A DNA stretch of 64,000 bases, taken from a virus. Each line of letters begins with the position of its first letter. The first letter of the stretch is position 1. Of this stretch, positions 16,828 through 24,693 are shown piece by piece. Location of the stretch: positions 27,834 through 91,833 of IMG/VR virus record IMGVR_UViG_3300005613_000024; one strand, 5' to 3'. The translations under genes and the position numbers were made by a program. The notes under the pieces are model-generated. The model saw only the letters and a program-made list of their open reading frames with translations, did no database searches and was not told the origin of the DNA.

Positions 16828-17052
16828 ATGGAAGAGTATAAAAGAATCACTGATGAAGAAGTTTTTAAAGCAATTAAGGGCATTAAAAATGACGATGAAC
16901 AAGCTATGAAAAATGCTATAGAAACTTTACTTTTAGTTAGTTTAGATATAAGACAGTTTTTGAGAAAGGTTTATAAGAATATGCCAAAGAAGGTTAAGAC
17001 TTATAAAAGACCTACTGGAAGAAAAGAGGATGTTATTACAGGAGAGAAATAA
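16828..17052 (+). CDS. hypothetical protein (74 aa)
   Basis: First gene after promoter P3, with a strong AAGGAG site. The 74-residue product is a helical, charged protein with a basic C-terminus. No family recognised. Its place at the head of a promoter suggests strong early expression and perhaps a host-directed role; that is inference. Confidence 0.6.
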   Translation: MEEYKRITDEEVFKAIKGIKNDDEQAMKNAIETLLLVSLDIRQFLRKVYKNMPKKVKTYKRPTGRKEDVITGEK

Positions 17053-17304
17053 ATGAATCTTGAATTTAATGTAAATTATTTTGAAGTGAACGAAAATGAT
17101 AGATGTCCCATGATAAATATAGACACTCCTAATGTTAAAAATAAAGATTCTTTCATATATTCGAATATTTTTGGGATGTATAAAACAGATTCTTCTCAGG
17201 GGCATGTACATCAAGTAAATGATAGAAAACTAGAAAAGCCACTTTTAAAAATGTGCGATAAGATTGCTCAGGCTGTTTACGACTTTCAAAAGGAGATTAA
17301 ATGA
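17053..17304 (+). CDS. hypothetical protein (83 aa)
   Basis: Begins immediately after the preceding stop, with GGAGAGAAATAA as ribosome binding region. No motif recognised; the N-terminal half is mixed beta-like and the C-terminus is a short helix. ATGA overlap with the secreted protein gene downstream. Confidence 0.55.
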   Translation: MNLEFNVNYFEVNENDRCPMINIDTPNVKNKDSFIYSNIFGMYKTDSSQGHVHQVNDRKLEKPLLKMCDKIAQAVYDFQKEIK

Positions 17305-17876
17305 AAAAATTTATACAATATTTTGTATTGATATGTACAATTCTTTGTACGTTGTCATACAATGCTTTTGCAGAATCAAGATTTAAAACATCGAAAGAAT
17401 TACAGATTTATATGAGAAGAAACTTTTATTATACAGAAGATAAGATACCAAGAGACTATTTTGAATTTATTCAGTCTCCTGTTGCATTAGAATTGTCGAG
17501 AATGGGCGATTGTGATGACTTCGCAACTTATTCTTGGTATTATTTAAGACAAATGAATATAAAAGCACTTAGATATGCACTTTGGATGGAACAAGGAGGT
17601 CATGTTGTAACAGTTTTTTTAGATAATGATGGAACTTATTCTATTTTCAGTAATTATTTTCTAGCTAAAACTGACAAAACTACTGCAAAAGAAGCAATCA
17701 AAGATATATATCCTAAATGGCTTATTTTATGCGAATGGAATCCAACAAAATATGGACTTGTGACAAGAGAAGAATTTAGAGATACTTTATATAATCATGA
17801 ATTCGTGAATTTAGTAGCTAAATTAGTCTTTTTAAAAGTTTTCTATTTGAATGGAGTAGAAAATGTCAATTATTAA
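17301..17876 (+). CDS. secreted transglutaminase-like cysteine peptidase-fold protein
   Basis: A 191-residue protein with a clear signal peptide: basic MKKF, a hydrophobic stretch to about residue 22, and a likely cleavage after AFA. The mature part has GDCDDFATYSWYYL (Cys nucleophile), GGHVVTVFLDNDGTY (His) and a following SNY, the Cys-His order of bacterial transglutaminase-like cysteine proteinases. It would act outside the cytoplasmic membrane, for example on peptidoglycan peptides or surface protein; the substrate is unknown. It could take part in lysis or superinfection control, but no such motif is visible. Confidence 0.72.
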   Translation: MKKFIQYFVLICTILCTLSYNAFAESRFKTSKELQIYMRRNFYYTEDKIPRDYFEFIQSPVALELSRMGDCDDFATYSWYYLRQMNIKALRYALWMEQGGHVVTVFLDNDGTYSIFSNYFLAKTDKTTAKEAIKDIYPKWLILCEWNPTKYGLVTREEFRDTLYNHEFVNLVAKLVFLKVFYLNGVENVNY

Positions 17877-18024
17877 AAAAATAATTAAAAAACAAAAATG
17901 TAGATGCAATGGTAAGAAAAAAAATTGTAAATCGTGTAATAATACTGGTACTTTCAAAGACCATATTTATTATCATATAGATAAAAAGAATAAAGTTTGT
18001 TTTTCAGGAGATACTATAAAATAA
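17863..18024 (+). CDS. small DnaJ-type zinc-finger-like protein (53 aa)
   Basis: The start overlaps the upstream gene by 14 bases. After a Lys-rich N-terminus the protein has CRC at 13-15 and CKSCNNTGT from 22, resembling half of the DnaJ zinc-finger repeat (CxxCxGxG), with one more Cys near the end. Its stop overlaps the ATG of the MgtC-like gene (TAATG). Function unknown. Confidence 0.55.
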   Translation: MSIIKKIIKKQKCRCNGKKKNCKSCNNTGTFKDHIYYHIDKKNKVCFSGDTIK

Positions 18025-18422
18025 TGTTTAGATTAATTTTAGCAATAATTACTGGTTATTTATTAGGCTACGAAAGAAAGAAGAAAGATAAAAGTGGCGG
18101 AAGTAGAACAATGTCTCTTATATGTACAAGTGCTTGTTTAGTTGCTATTGTGAGTTTGGATATATCTTCTCGCCATACATTAAATTTATTTCGTTTAATG
18201 CAGGGCTTTATTCAAGGTGTAGGCTTTATTGGAATGGGATTAATTTTTAAAAATAAAGGTCATGTAGAAGGTTTAACCACAGCTTCTTGTTTATTAATGA
18301 ATGTTGTTATTGGATTTTTATATGGATTGGGGTATTTTCTGTATGCCATGACAAGTGCAGTATTCAGTCTAATAATCTTAGAATCGAAATACTGGAAATC
18401 AAGGAGAAGAAATAATGAGTAA
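18024..18422 (+). CDS. MgtC/SapB-family membrane protein
   Basis: The start is placed at 18024, sharing a base with the previous stop; an in-frame upstream codon at 17997 would lie inside the preceding gene. The 132-residue protein follows the MgtC/SapB hallmark order: ITGYLLGYERKKKDKSGGSRT, a second membrane segment, RLMQGFIQGVGFIGMGLIF, GLTTASCLL and GLGYFL. Four to five membrane helices are predicted by eye. In bacteria, MgtC proteins are inner-membrane virulence factors that, in Salmonella, interact with the F1Fo ATP synthase and help growth at low Mg2+. It lacks the C-terminal soluble domain of classical MgtC. A phage copy might alter host energy or Mg2+ handling. Confidence 0.82.
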   Translation: MFRLILAIITGYLLGYERKKKDKSGGSRTMSLICTSACLVAIVSLDISSRHTLNLFRLMQGFIQGVGFIGMGLIFKNKGHVEGLTTASCLLMNVVIGFLYGLGYFLYAMTSAVFSLIILESKYWKSRRRNNE

Positions 18423-19449
18423 ATTTTGGACAGATGATAAAATAAGCATTTTGATTACATATTTAAGAAATAATGTAAATAGAAAATTAATTGCAAGAAA
18501 AATGAATACAACAATAGATGCAATAAATCAAGCAGTCAGAAGATATGATTTATCTGAGCATGTATTGTCAAGAAAAGTTACAGAATCTTTTGTTAAAAAT
18601 ATTAATTTTGATGATTTACAAGATAAAAATTTTGACAAATTAAAGAAAGATGCAAAATTAAATTGGAAAATTCCTAAATCAAAAAGAAAGAAAAAGAAGA
18701 ACAAAGAATTCGAAATCGGTCTTCTTTTTCCCGACACTCATATCCCTCATCACAATGAGAAAGTTTGTAAAGCTATTCTAAAATTAATGAACAAAGTAAC
18801 TTTTGATAAATTTATAATTGCTGGAGATTTTATGGATTTAGGATGTATTTCTCATTGGAATAAAAATAGACATAAAACATTAGAATTACAAAGATTAAAA
18901 TCAGACTATATAATTGGTAATAGTCTATTAGATGAATTTGATAAAAGACTTCCTAAAGATTGCGATAAATATTATTTGGATGGAAATCATGAGAAATGGT
19001 CGTATGATTTAGTAGAAGAGATTCCTGCACTAGAAGGAATGGTTGAACCAACACCAATGCTCAAATTAGAAGAAAGAGGATATAAAGTTTTTGAATATAA
19101 TCAATTGTTAAAATTAGGAAGATTATATATTACTCATGGAATGTATGCAGGGGTTAATCCTATTAGAAAACATATAGACGACTTAAAGGTAAATATTGCT
19201 TTTGGGCATACTCATACGTTAGGAATGAGACTTGCTCCTTCTATGGCAAGAGAAATAGCATTTGCTGGTTATAATATTGGTTGTGTTTGCGATTTAGCTC
19301 CCGAATATTTGCAGAAAAAGGCAAATTCTTGGACTCATGGTTTTGCAGTAGCTTACTTTTATCCGAATGGATTTTTTGATGTTGAACTAATTAGAATAGT
19401 GAATAATAAATTTGTTTTTAATGGAAAACTTTATGACGGAAATAAATAA
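18415..19449 (+). CDS. metallophosphoesterase with N-terminal helix-turn-helix-like region
   Basis: A 344-residue protein. Residues ~1-50 resemble a small DNA-binding helical domain (IARKMNTTIDAINQAVRRY). After a Lys-rich linker comes a full phosphoesterase motif set: FPDTHIPHH, AGDFMDL, GNHEKW, THGMYAG and GHTHT. The DxH motif is intact, unlike that of the phosphoesterase at 2774. The combination suggests a DNA-targeted phosphoesterase or nuclease. It overlaps the MgtC-like gene by eight bases with an AAGGAG site upstream, and ends one base into the next gene. Confidence 0.75.
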   Translation: MSKFWTDDKISILITYLRNNVNRKLIARKMNTTIDAINQAVRRYDLSEHVLSRKVTESFVKNINFDDLQDKNFDKLKKDAKLNWKIPKSKRKKKKNKEFEIGLLFPDTHIPHHNEKVCKAILKLMNKVTFDKFIIAGDFMDLGCISHWNKNRHKTLELQRLKSDYIIGNSLLDEFDKRLPKDCDKYYLDGNHEKWSYDLVEEIPALEGMVEPTPMLKLEERGYKVFEYNQLLKLGRLYITHGMYAGVNPIRKHIDDLKVNIAFGHTHTLGMRLAPSMAREIAFAGYNIGCVCDLAPEYLQKKANSWTHGFAVAYFYPNGFFDVELIRIVNNKFVFNGKLYDGNK

Positions 19450-19691
19450 TGTATGAAAACATAATAACTTGCTATATTTGTCACAAAAAGATAAAAGAAC
19501 ATGAACCGTCTTATTGTATAGGAAAGAATGAAAAAGGGAAAAAGTTACATAGACATAGGAAATGTAAACCAAAGGGCAAAGTTAAAATTCGAAAATCTTG
19601 GAGAAAAAATCCAGGTACAATAATACATAAAGATAAAAGAAATAAATCAAGACAGAAAATAAAAATTGATTTAAAGAAAGAGATAGAATGA
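19449..19691 (+). CDS. small Cys/His-containing basic protein (80 aa)
   Basis: The 80-residue product has CYICHKK near the N-terminus and HRHRKC in the middle, which together could bind one zinc ion, followed by a strongly basic C-terminal half that may bind nucleic acid. Coupled to the phosphoesterase gene by a one-base overlap and to the next gene by ATGA. Family not recognised. Confidence 0.55.
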   Translation: MYENIITCYICHKKIKEHEPSYCIGKNEKGKKLHRHRKCKPKGKVKIRKSWRKNPGTIIHKDKRNKSRQKIKIDLKKEIE

Positions 19692-19891
19692 AAATTTACA
19701 TAGATAATGAATTACTAAATAAGAGAAGAGTGACATATGTACAATCAAATTGTTGCACTGATATAAATTGTACTTTAGATACTGTAATAAATGCTTTAAG
19801 AGGTTTGGGGTATGAAGATTTTGAGATTCAAGAAGGTTTTTTAGAACAGTGTCATCAATGGGGATATATAGAACCGAAGGAAAATGTATGA
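19688..19891 (+). CDS. hypothetical protein (67 aa)
   Basis: A 67-residue acidic protein with three Cys in the N-terminal half (NCCTDINC) and no complete metal motif. Linked to both neighbours by ATGA overlaps. No family recognised. Confidence 0.5.
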   Translation: MKIYIDNELLNKRRVTYVQSNCCTDINCTLDTVINALRGLGYEDFEIQEGFLEQCHQWGYIEPKENV

Positions 19892-20103
19892 TAGAAGTAA
19901 AAATAAACGATAATTCCGATGAAGCATTTGAAAAGGGATTTAAAATTTTTAAAAAACTATGTAATAAAGACGGCTTTATGAAAGAAGTTCGAGACAGAAG
20001 ATATTTTAAAAAGCCAAGTGAAAAAAGAAGAGAACATTTGAAAGAAGTTGAAAGACAAAGAGAAATTGATAAAAAGAAAGCTCAGAGAAGAAAAAAAAGA
20101 TGA
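19888..20103 (+). CDS. hypothetical charged protein (71 aa)
   Basis: The start is set at 19888, where ATG overlaps the preceding TGA; an ATG at 19849 would create 13 extra residues inside the upstream gene. The product is highly charged and helical, ending in a run of Lys and Arg. ATGA-type overlap with the homing endonuclease gene. Function unknown. Confidence 0.5.
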   Translation: MIEVKINDNSDEAFEKGFKIFKKLCNKDGFMKEVRDRRYFKKPSEKRREHLKEVERQREIDKKKAQRRKKR

Positions 20104-20726
20104 AAACTAAAGTTTGTACAAAATGTCATAAAGAAAAATCAATTAAGAAATTTCGTAAAGATAGAACAAAAAAAGATGGGCTATATTCTAGCTGTAAGTT
20201 GTGTTATAAAAGAGATAACCCATATAATAGCATAGTCAGTAAAATTAAAAATAAGAATTATTACAAACAAAATAGAAAAAAATTATTAGAATATAGAAAA
20301 AATAGACACAAATATTATCCCTGGATTATAACTTACTATAATATAAATACTCGATGTAATTGTAAAAAACATCCTAATTGGAAAGATTATGGAGGTAGAG
20401 ATATAAAATGTTTGATAACTAAAGAAGAAATTAAGAAACTTTGGTTTAGAGATAAAGCATATCTGATGAAAAAACCTTCTATTGATAGGATTAATAATGA
20501 TGGTCATTATACTTATAAGAATTGTAGATTTATTGAATTAAGCGAAAATATTGCAAGGAAGCAAAGGAAGCCTATTTTGCAATATACATTAAATAAGAAT
20601 TTAATTAATATTTTTGAATCAATAGAAGATGCTTCTAAAATTTCAGGTATAAGTAGATGGCAAATTCAGAGAGATTGTGAAAATTTAAAAATTAACAAAA
20701 GAAAATTTATTTTTCGATATGCATAA
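20100..20726 (+). CDS. HNH-type homing endonuclease with zinc finger and NUMOD1-like domain
   Basis: A 208-residue modular protein. Residues ~6-36 form a four-Cys zinc finger (CTKC ... CKLC). The middle contains YGGRDIKC and PSIDRINNDGHYTYKNCR, an HNH-like catalytic stretch typical of phage free-standing endonucleases. The last ~50 residues (ILQYTLNKNLINIFESIEDA, then SKISGISRWQI) match NUMOD1 DNA-binding modules. Such genes spread by cutting the same locus in unoccupied genomes. It is wedged before the Rad50-like gene, which it overlaps by eight bases. A minus-strand endonuclease at 41739 shares the N-terminal finger. Confidence 0.82.
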   Translation: MKTKVCTKCHKEKSIKKFRKDRTKKDGLYSSCKLCYKRDNPYNSIVSKIKNKNYYKQNRKKLLEYRKNRHKYYPWIITYYNINTRCNCKKHPNWKDYGGRDIKCLITKEEIKKLWFRDKAYLMKKPSIDRINNDGHYTYKNCRFIELSENIARKQRKPILQYTLNKNLINIFESIEDASKISGISRWQIQRDCENLKINKRKFIFRYA

Positions 20727-21834
20727 ATTATTAAAAATACACATAAAATGTTTTCAGAAACATAAAGATTTAACTCTAAATTTTTCTGAAAATATTAATG
20801 TTATCTCTGGACTTACAGATACAGGCAAAAGCTGTTGTTTTAGAGCAATTTCATGGCTTTATAATTGCTGTAATATGAGTGAATCTGATTACAGAACCGA
20901 AGGAACAAAAGAAACATCTGTGAAAGGATGGTTGAATAATGGCTTTCAAGTAGAAAGAATTCGCTCTAATTCAATAAATAGATATATTCTTTCAAAAGAA
21001 GGAACAGAAGATAAAGTATTTGATTCTTTTGGTAAAGTTGTTCCTGAAGAAATAGCTAAAGTATTTGAATTTTCTACTATTGATATAGATAATGAAAGCA
21101 TTAATTTAAATTTCGCTAATCAAGACCAATTAAATTTTATTTTAGATGAAAAATATTCTGATGGATTTAAGGCTAAATTATTTAATAAGCTCACTGGAAA
21201 TGAATTGCTTGATAAAATCTTTAAACAATTAAATAAAGAAAGTTTAAGATTTGTCAGAGAAATTAGAGATACTGAAGAAAATGTAAAAAAACAAGAAGAG
21301 CAACTAGCTGAATATTCTCAAAAGTACAAAGCATTAAAAAAGAAACTTAATTTAGTTAAAACTAAATACGAAGACATATTAGCTCAAAGAGAAATTTATG
21401 AACATTTAAAAGAGCTAAGTGATAAAATTACGAGTAATAAAGAAAATAAAAAAGCCCTTGATTCTAAAATAGCAAAAATCAAGATTGTTAGTGAAGAGAA
21501 AATAGAAGAGCTATCAGAAAAAGCCAAAGAACTAAAACAGATTCAAAATCTTGCTCATGATTTAGAGTCAACGAATAATGCTTTAGAATCAATTGAGAAA
21601 CAAAAAAACAATATAAAAATTGTAGAATTTAATGAAAAACAGCTTATAAGTTATAATGAAACGCTTCAAAAACTGAATCAATTAAATGAACAATTAGATT
21701 TAAATACAGAAAAAGACCAAACAATCGCAATAGATAAAAAAATGATTAAAGATAAATTAAAAGATTTAGAACAGGAATTAAAGAAAATTTGGGATGAACA
21801 GAGAGTTTGTCCGTTATGTGGTAAGGAGAAATAA
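20719..21834 (+). CDS. Rad50/SbcC-like ATPase, N-terminal half ending in a zinc hook
   Basis: A 371-residue protein whose first part is an SMC/Rad50-type head: LKIHIKCFQKHKDLTLNF, then Walker A SGLTDTGKS (30-38), and a Q-loop-like region NFANQDQLNFIL. From about residue 160 it is a coiled coil rich in Glu and Lys, and it ends with CPLCGKEK (Cys364, Cys367), the zinc-hook CxxC. A normal Rad50 would continue into the return coil and the second half of the ATPase. Here these are in a separate gene at 23977. With the Mre11-like protein at 22240 it would process DNA ends for recombination. Confidence 0.85.
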   Translation: MHKLLKIHIKCFQKHKDLTLNFSENINVISGLTDTGKSCCFRAISWLYNCCNMSESDYRTEGTKETSVKGWLNNGFQVERIRSNSINRYILSKEGTEDKVFDSFGKVVPEEIAKVFEFSTIDIDNESINLNFANQDQLNFILDEKYSDGFKAKLFNKLTGNELLDKIFKQLNKESLRFVREIRDTEENVKKQEEQLAEYSQKYKALKKKLNLVKTKYEDILAQREIYEHLKELSDKITSNKENKKALDSKIAKIKIVSEEKIEELSEKAKELKQIQNLAHDLESTNNALESIEKQKNNIKIVEFNEKQLISYNETLQKLNQLNEQLDLNTEKDQTIAIDKKMIKDKLKDLEQELKKIWDEQRVCPLCGKEK

Positions 21835-22059
21835 ATGAAAATAATTTTTTCTAAAGAACATGAAGATTTAATGAATAAATTAGATGATATATCTTTAATG
21901 TATTATAATTTATTTCAAAACGATAAAATATCGCAATTAGAATATATGCATACAAAAGATAGCATTACAAATTTAAAAGTTCGATTAGCAGAAATAGCAA
22001 TTCCCGAAAGACTTATTTTAAATAATAATTCTACAATAGAAGGAAAAAATGAAATATAA
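21835..22059 (+). CDS. hypothetical protein (74 aa)
   Basis: Starts directly after the zinc-hook gene, with AAGGAGAAATAA as a strong ribosome binding site. A 74-residue helical protein without Cys pairs or other motif. It lies inside the split Mre11/Rad50 module, so a structural role there is conceivable but not shown. Confidence 0.55.
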   Translation: MKIIFSKEHEDLMNKLDDISLMYYNLFQNDKISQLEYMHTKDSITNLKVRLAEIAIPERLILNNNSTIEGKNEI

Positions 22060-22240
22060 AATAACAATTGATAGATGGTCAGGAACAGAAGAGACTTCTA
22101 AAGAAAATTGGAAAGATTTAATCTCTGCTTTAGTTCTCTGTGGTTTTGAAGTGTATGGCGATGAAGGAAAAATTGTATTTGAAACTGGAGATGGAGAAAT
22201 AGTGGAGAAAATAAAAGATAATGATGGGAGTTTAGACTAA
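22049..22240 (+). CDS. hypothetical protein (63 aa)
   Basis: A 63-residue acidic protein with mixed strand and helix character (beginning MKYKITIDRWSG). It overlaps the previous gene by 11 bases, with GAAGGAAAA upstream, and the Mre11-like gene by one base (TAATG). No family recognised. Confidence 0.5.
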   Translation: MKYKITIDRWSGTEETSKENWKDLISALVLCGFEVYGDEGKIVFETGDGEIVEKIKDNDGSLD

Positions 22241-23181
22241 TGCGTTTTATCTATTTTCAGGATTTTCACATTCAAGGAAAAAATAGTTGCAATCGCTTAG
22301 GCAATTATTTCGAAGATTGTTTAGCTAAATTTGATGAGATAATCTCTATTGCTCAAGAAAATGATTGTGATTTTATTATAGATGGCGGAGATTTATTTGA
22401 ATCGAATAAACCCTCTTATAGTGTATTAGATGCAATCGCAGATAGAATTGAAAAAGTTAAAATCGACCTTTATTCTTTATTTGGTAATCATGCTCTTTCT
22501 TATGGTCATATAGAAAATAAAGAAGGAACTGGATTAGCTCATTTACAAAAACGTAGTAATTATTTTAAATATTTAGATAGAAAAAAGTATTTAGGTAATC
22601 AGTTTAAAAAATATGATGTAAGAACAATAGAATATAGTTTTCAAATTGAAGAAGAATTAAAACAAAAAGAAATTATTTTCGAAGACAAAGATGCTTGGAA
22701 TATCTTGATAATTCATGCTCTTGTTACTCCAGATAAATTTTTTGATAACGCTTCTTATATTGAAGTTAAAGACTTAAAGACAAATGCTAATCTTGTACTT
22801 TTGGCTCACTATCATCATCCATTTAAAAAAGAAATAAATGATACTACATTGTTAAATATTGGTTGTGTTGGTAGAGCAAATATTAATGAAGCAAAAATAG
22901 AACCTTCAGTTTTAATTTTAGATACAGAGAAAAGAAGTTATGAAATCATTAAATTAAAGTCATCGAAAAGAGCGAATGAAATTTTTGACTTAACAAAATA
23001 CGAAGAATTGAAGGCAAATAAGAAAGATATAAAAGAATTTTTAAATAGTTTAAGAGATATAAATTTTCAATCTATGGACTTGAGTCAACAAATTGTTAAA
23101 ATAGGGAAAGAACAAAAAGTAGATGAAAAGATTACGAATTATATTTTAGAAATAGTGGAGAAAATAAAAGATGACAAATAA
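22240..23181 (+). CDS. Mre11/SbcD-like DNA repair exonuclease
   Basis: A 313-residue metallophosphoesterase. Motifs in order: FQDFHIQG (DxH), IIDGGDLFES, SLFGNHALSYGH, IIHALVTPD and LLAHYHHPF, followed by NIGCVGRANI. The GGDLF and GNH motifs and the overall size fit Mre11/SbcD/T4 gp47, the nuclease partner of Rad50. Last ~90 residues are helical and may be the Rad50-binding region. It sits between the two Rad50 halves, supporting joint function in end resection. Confidence 0.85.
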   Translation: MRFIYFQDFHIQGKNSCNRLGNYFEDCLAKFDEIISIAQENDCDFIIDGGDLFESNKPSYSVLDAIADRIEKVKIDLYSLFGNHALSYGHIENKEGTGLAHLQKRSNYFKYLDRKKYLGNQFKKYDVRTIEYSFQIEEELKQKEIIFEDKDAWNILIIHALVTPDKFFDNASYIEVKDLKTNANLVLLAHYHHPFKKEINDTTLLNIGCVGRANINEAKIEPSVLILDTEKRSYEIIKLKSSKRANEIFDLTKYEELKANKKDIKEFLNSLRDINFQSMDLSQQIVKIGKEQKVDEKITNYILEIVEKIKDDK

Positions 23182-23347
23182 TGTTAGAAAATGTCCTCAC
23201 TGCAATAAATGTTTCATAGATAATGATAATATAACGTGTCCTTTTTGTGAAAGAAGTTTAAATGAATTACCAGATATATTTAATCAAATATTTGGAGAAA
23301 ATATTAAAACGTTTAATCCAATGGATAACAATAATGAAAGATTATAA
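23171..23347 (+). CDS. small zinc-ribbon protein (58 aa)
   Basis: The start overlaps the Mre11-like gene by 11 bases. The product has CPHCNKC at residues 8-14 and CPFC at 23-26, a classic zinc ribbon, then an Asn-rich tail. It overlaps the next gene by 14 bases. Function unknown. Confidence 0.6.
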   Translation: MTNNVRKCPHCNKCFIDNDNITCPFCERSLNELPDIFNQIFGENIKTFNPMDNNNERL

Positions 23348-23657
23348 AGATTATGATAAATATTTTATCTGTGAATGTGATTATGAATTTTTAAGAGTTG
23401 AAAAATTTAAAGATGAACCTCAAATTTATTTCTCTAAATATAGAACAGATATATCAGAATTAAGTTTATGGGAAAGAATAAAATTAAGTATTAGTTTTAT
23501 TTTCAAACCAGAAAAATATGATATTCATGGTGGTATTATTCTTTCAATAGAAAATGCTATACGTTTAGCAAATTCTCTAAAAATTATGACTAAGGAGAAA
23601 ACTAATGAATTACGTTCAAAAAATACAAAGTCTAAAAGAAAAAATACAAGAAAATAA
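23334..23657 (+). CDS. hypothetical protein (107 aa)
   Basis: The start is placed at 23334 (ATGAAAGATTAT), overlapping the zinc-ribbon gene by 14 bases; an ATG at 23262 would add 24 residues lying inside that gene. A CECDYEFLRVEKF opening is followed by mixed strands and a helical, basic tail. No family recognised. It overlaps the coiled-coil gene by 53 bases. Confidence 0.5.
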   Translation: MKDYKDYDKYFICECDYEFLRVEKFKDEPQIYFSKYRTDISELSLWERIKLSISFIFKPEKYDIHGGIILSIENAIRLANSLKIMTKEKTNELRSKNTKSKRKNTRK

Positions 23658-23832
23658 AGAAGAGTTAATAAGACTAAATGAAAAAGCAAAAAATCTAAAA
23701 GAAGATAAAGAAAAAATTGTTGTAGAATTAAAAGAATTAAATGTTGCTGAAGAAGACTTAGAAGATAAGATTGAAGAAATGAATAAAGAATTAATAAATA
23801 AAATAGCAGAAATAGAGAAGGATTTGGAATGA
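23605..23832 (+). CDS. free-standing coiled-coil protein (75 aa)
   Basis: A 75-residue protein made almost wholly of Glu, Lys, Leu, Ile and Asn with heptad spacing, so it should form one continuous coiled coil. AAGGAGAAAACTA precedes the ATG. It lies between the Mre11-like gene and the C-terminal Rad50 half. It could pair with, or bridge, the two separate Rad50 coils; this is inference from position and composition. Confidence 0.65.
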   Translation: MNYVQKIQSLKEKIQENKEELIRLNEKAKNLKEDKEKIVVELKELNVAEEDLEDKIEEMNKELINKIAEIEKDLE

Positions 23833-23990
23833 AAAGCAATGATAGAAAAATACATAAATTTATAGAAGTTGGTTATGGCTGGACTGCCGAAATTTATGCA
23901 TCTGTAAATGATTTTACTGGTGAAGTGAATTTTGAAGATGTAATTTTATCAAATCCAAAATTTCATAACAAAGAAAATGAATCTAACTAA
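23829..23990 (+). CDS. hypothetical protein (53 aa)
   Basis: ATGA overlap with the coiled-coil gene. A 53-residue product with short alternating strands (KFIEVGYGWTAEIYASV) and no known motif. Its end overlaps the C-terminal Rad50 gene by 14 bases. Supported by coupling on both sides. Confidence 0.5.
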   Translation: MKSNDRKIHKFIEVGYGWTAEIYASVNDFTGEVNFEDVILSNPKFHNKENESN

Positions 23991-24693
23991 TTTAGAAAAC
24001 TCAATTAAATCTTTAGAAGAAAAAGTAAATTCATTAAAGGGGAAAGTGTCTCTTTTAGAGGAACAATATCAACAATCAACAGAAAAGCTTTCTTCTTTAA
24101 AAGAGAATCAAATTATTAATACTAAAGCAATAGAATTGCTTAAATGTGTTCAAAAAGCAACAAAAGAATTGATTCAAGAAACATTTGAAGGGATAGCAAG
24201 CAAAGCATTGGAATATATTCATCAAAATAGCGATTATAAATTTGCTTTAGAATTTGATGAGCGAGGAAATAAACCCACTTTAAAATTTTTGATTAAGACT
24301 CCTGATATGCAAGAATCTCACGAAATTATCAATACAAGAGCAGGAGGGTCAAAGGATATTGTAGCATTGGCTTTAAGATTAATTCTATTAGAGGCGTCAT
24401 ATAATAAAGGATTTCTCTTTTTAGATGAACCATACAAGAGACTTGACAATGAAGAAACAATTACAAAAGCAATAGAATTTATTAAAGAAACACAAAAAGA
24501 TACAGGTCGTCAAATATTTATTATAACTCATAAAGATGAAGTAGTAAATAGTGTAGAGCAACCTATAATTTTATCTAATAAAATGTCCTATCAAAATAAA
24601 TGTACACAAAAAAAGGGACATTTAAAAACAGAGAACATTAAACCAAAAAAGAAAAGAGGAAGACCTAAAAAGGAGAAAAGAACAAATGTTTAA
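23977..24693 (+). CDS. Rad50/SbcC-like ATPase, C-terminal half
   Basis: A 238-residue protein beginning with ~70 residues of coiled coil. It then has the ABC signature RAGGSKDIVALALRL (from residue 120), Walker B GFLFLDE (145-151) with the D-loop RLD, and switch His185 in IITHKDE. It has no Walker A, which is in the gene at 20719, so the two proteins must associate to form one ATPase site. The C-terminus is Lys/Arg-rich with an AT-hook-like KKRGRPKKEK. This gene closes the module formed by 20719, 22240 and the small genes between. Confidence 0.87.
   Translation: MNLTNLENSIKSLEEKVNSLKGKVSLLEEQYQQSTEKLSSLKENQIINTKAIELLKCVQKATKELIQETFEGIASKALEYIHQNSDYKFALEFDERGNKPTLKFLIKTPDMQESHEIINTRAGGSKDIVALALRLILLEASYNKGFLFLDEPYKRLDNEETITKAIEFIKETQKDTGRQIFIITHKDEVVNSVEQPIILSNKMSYQNKCTQKKGHLKTENIKPKKKRGRPKKEKRTNV

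Noticed and set aside
23525-23855. Two minus-strand frames over the coiled-coil gene
   Set aside because: They are antisense shadows: Lys/Glu repeats read as Phe/Leu/Ser on the other strand.
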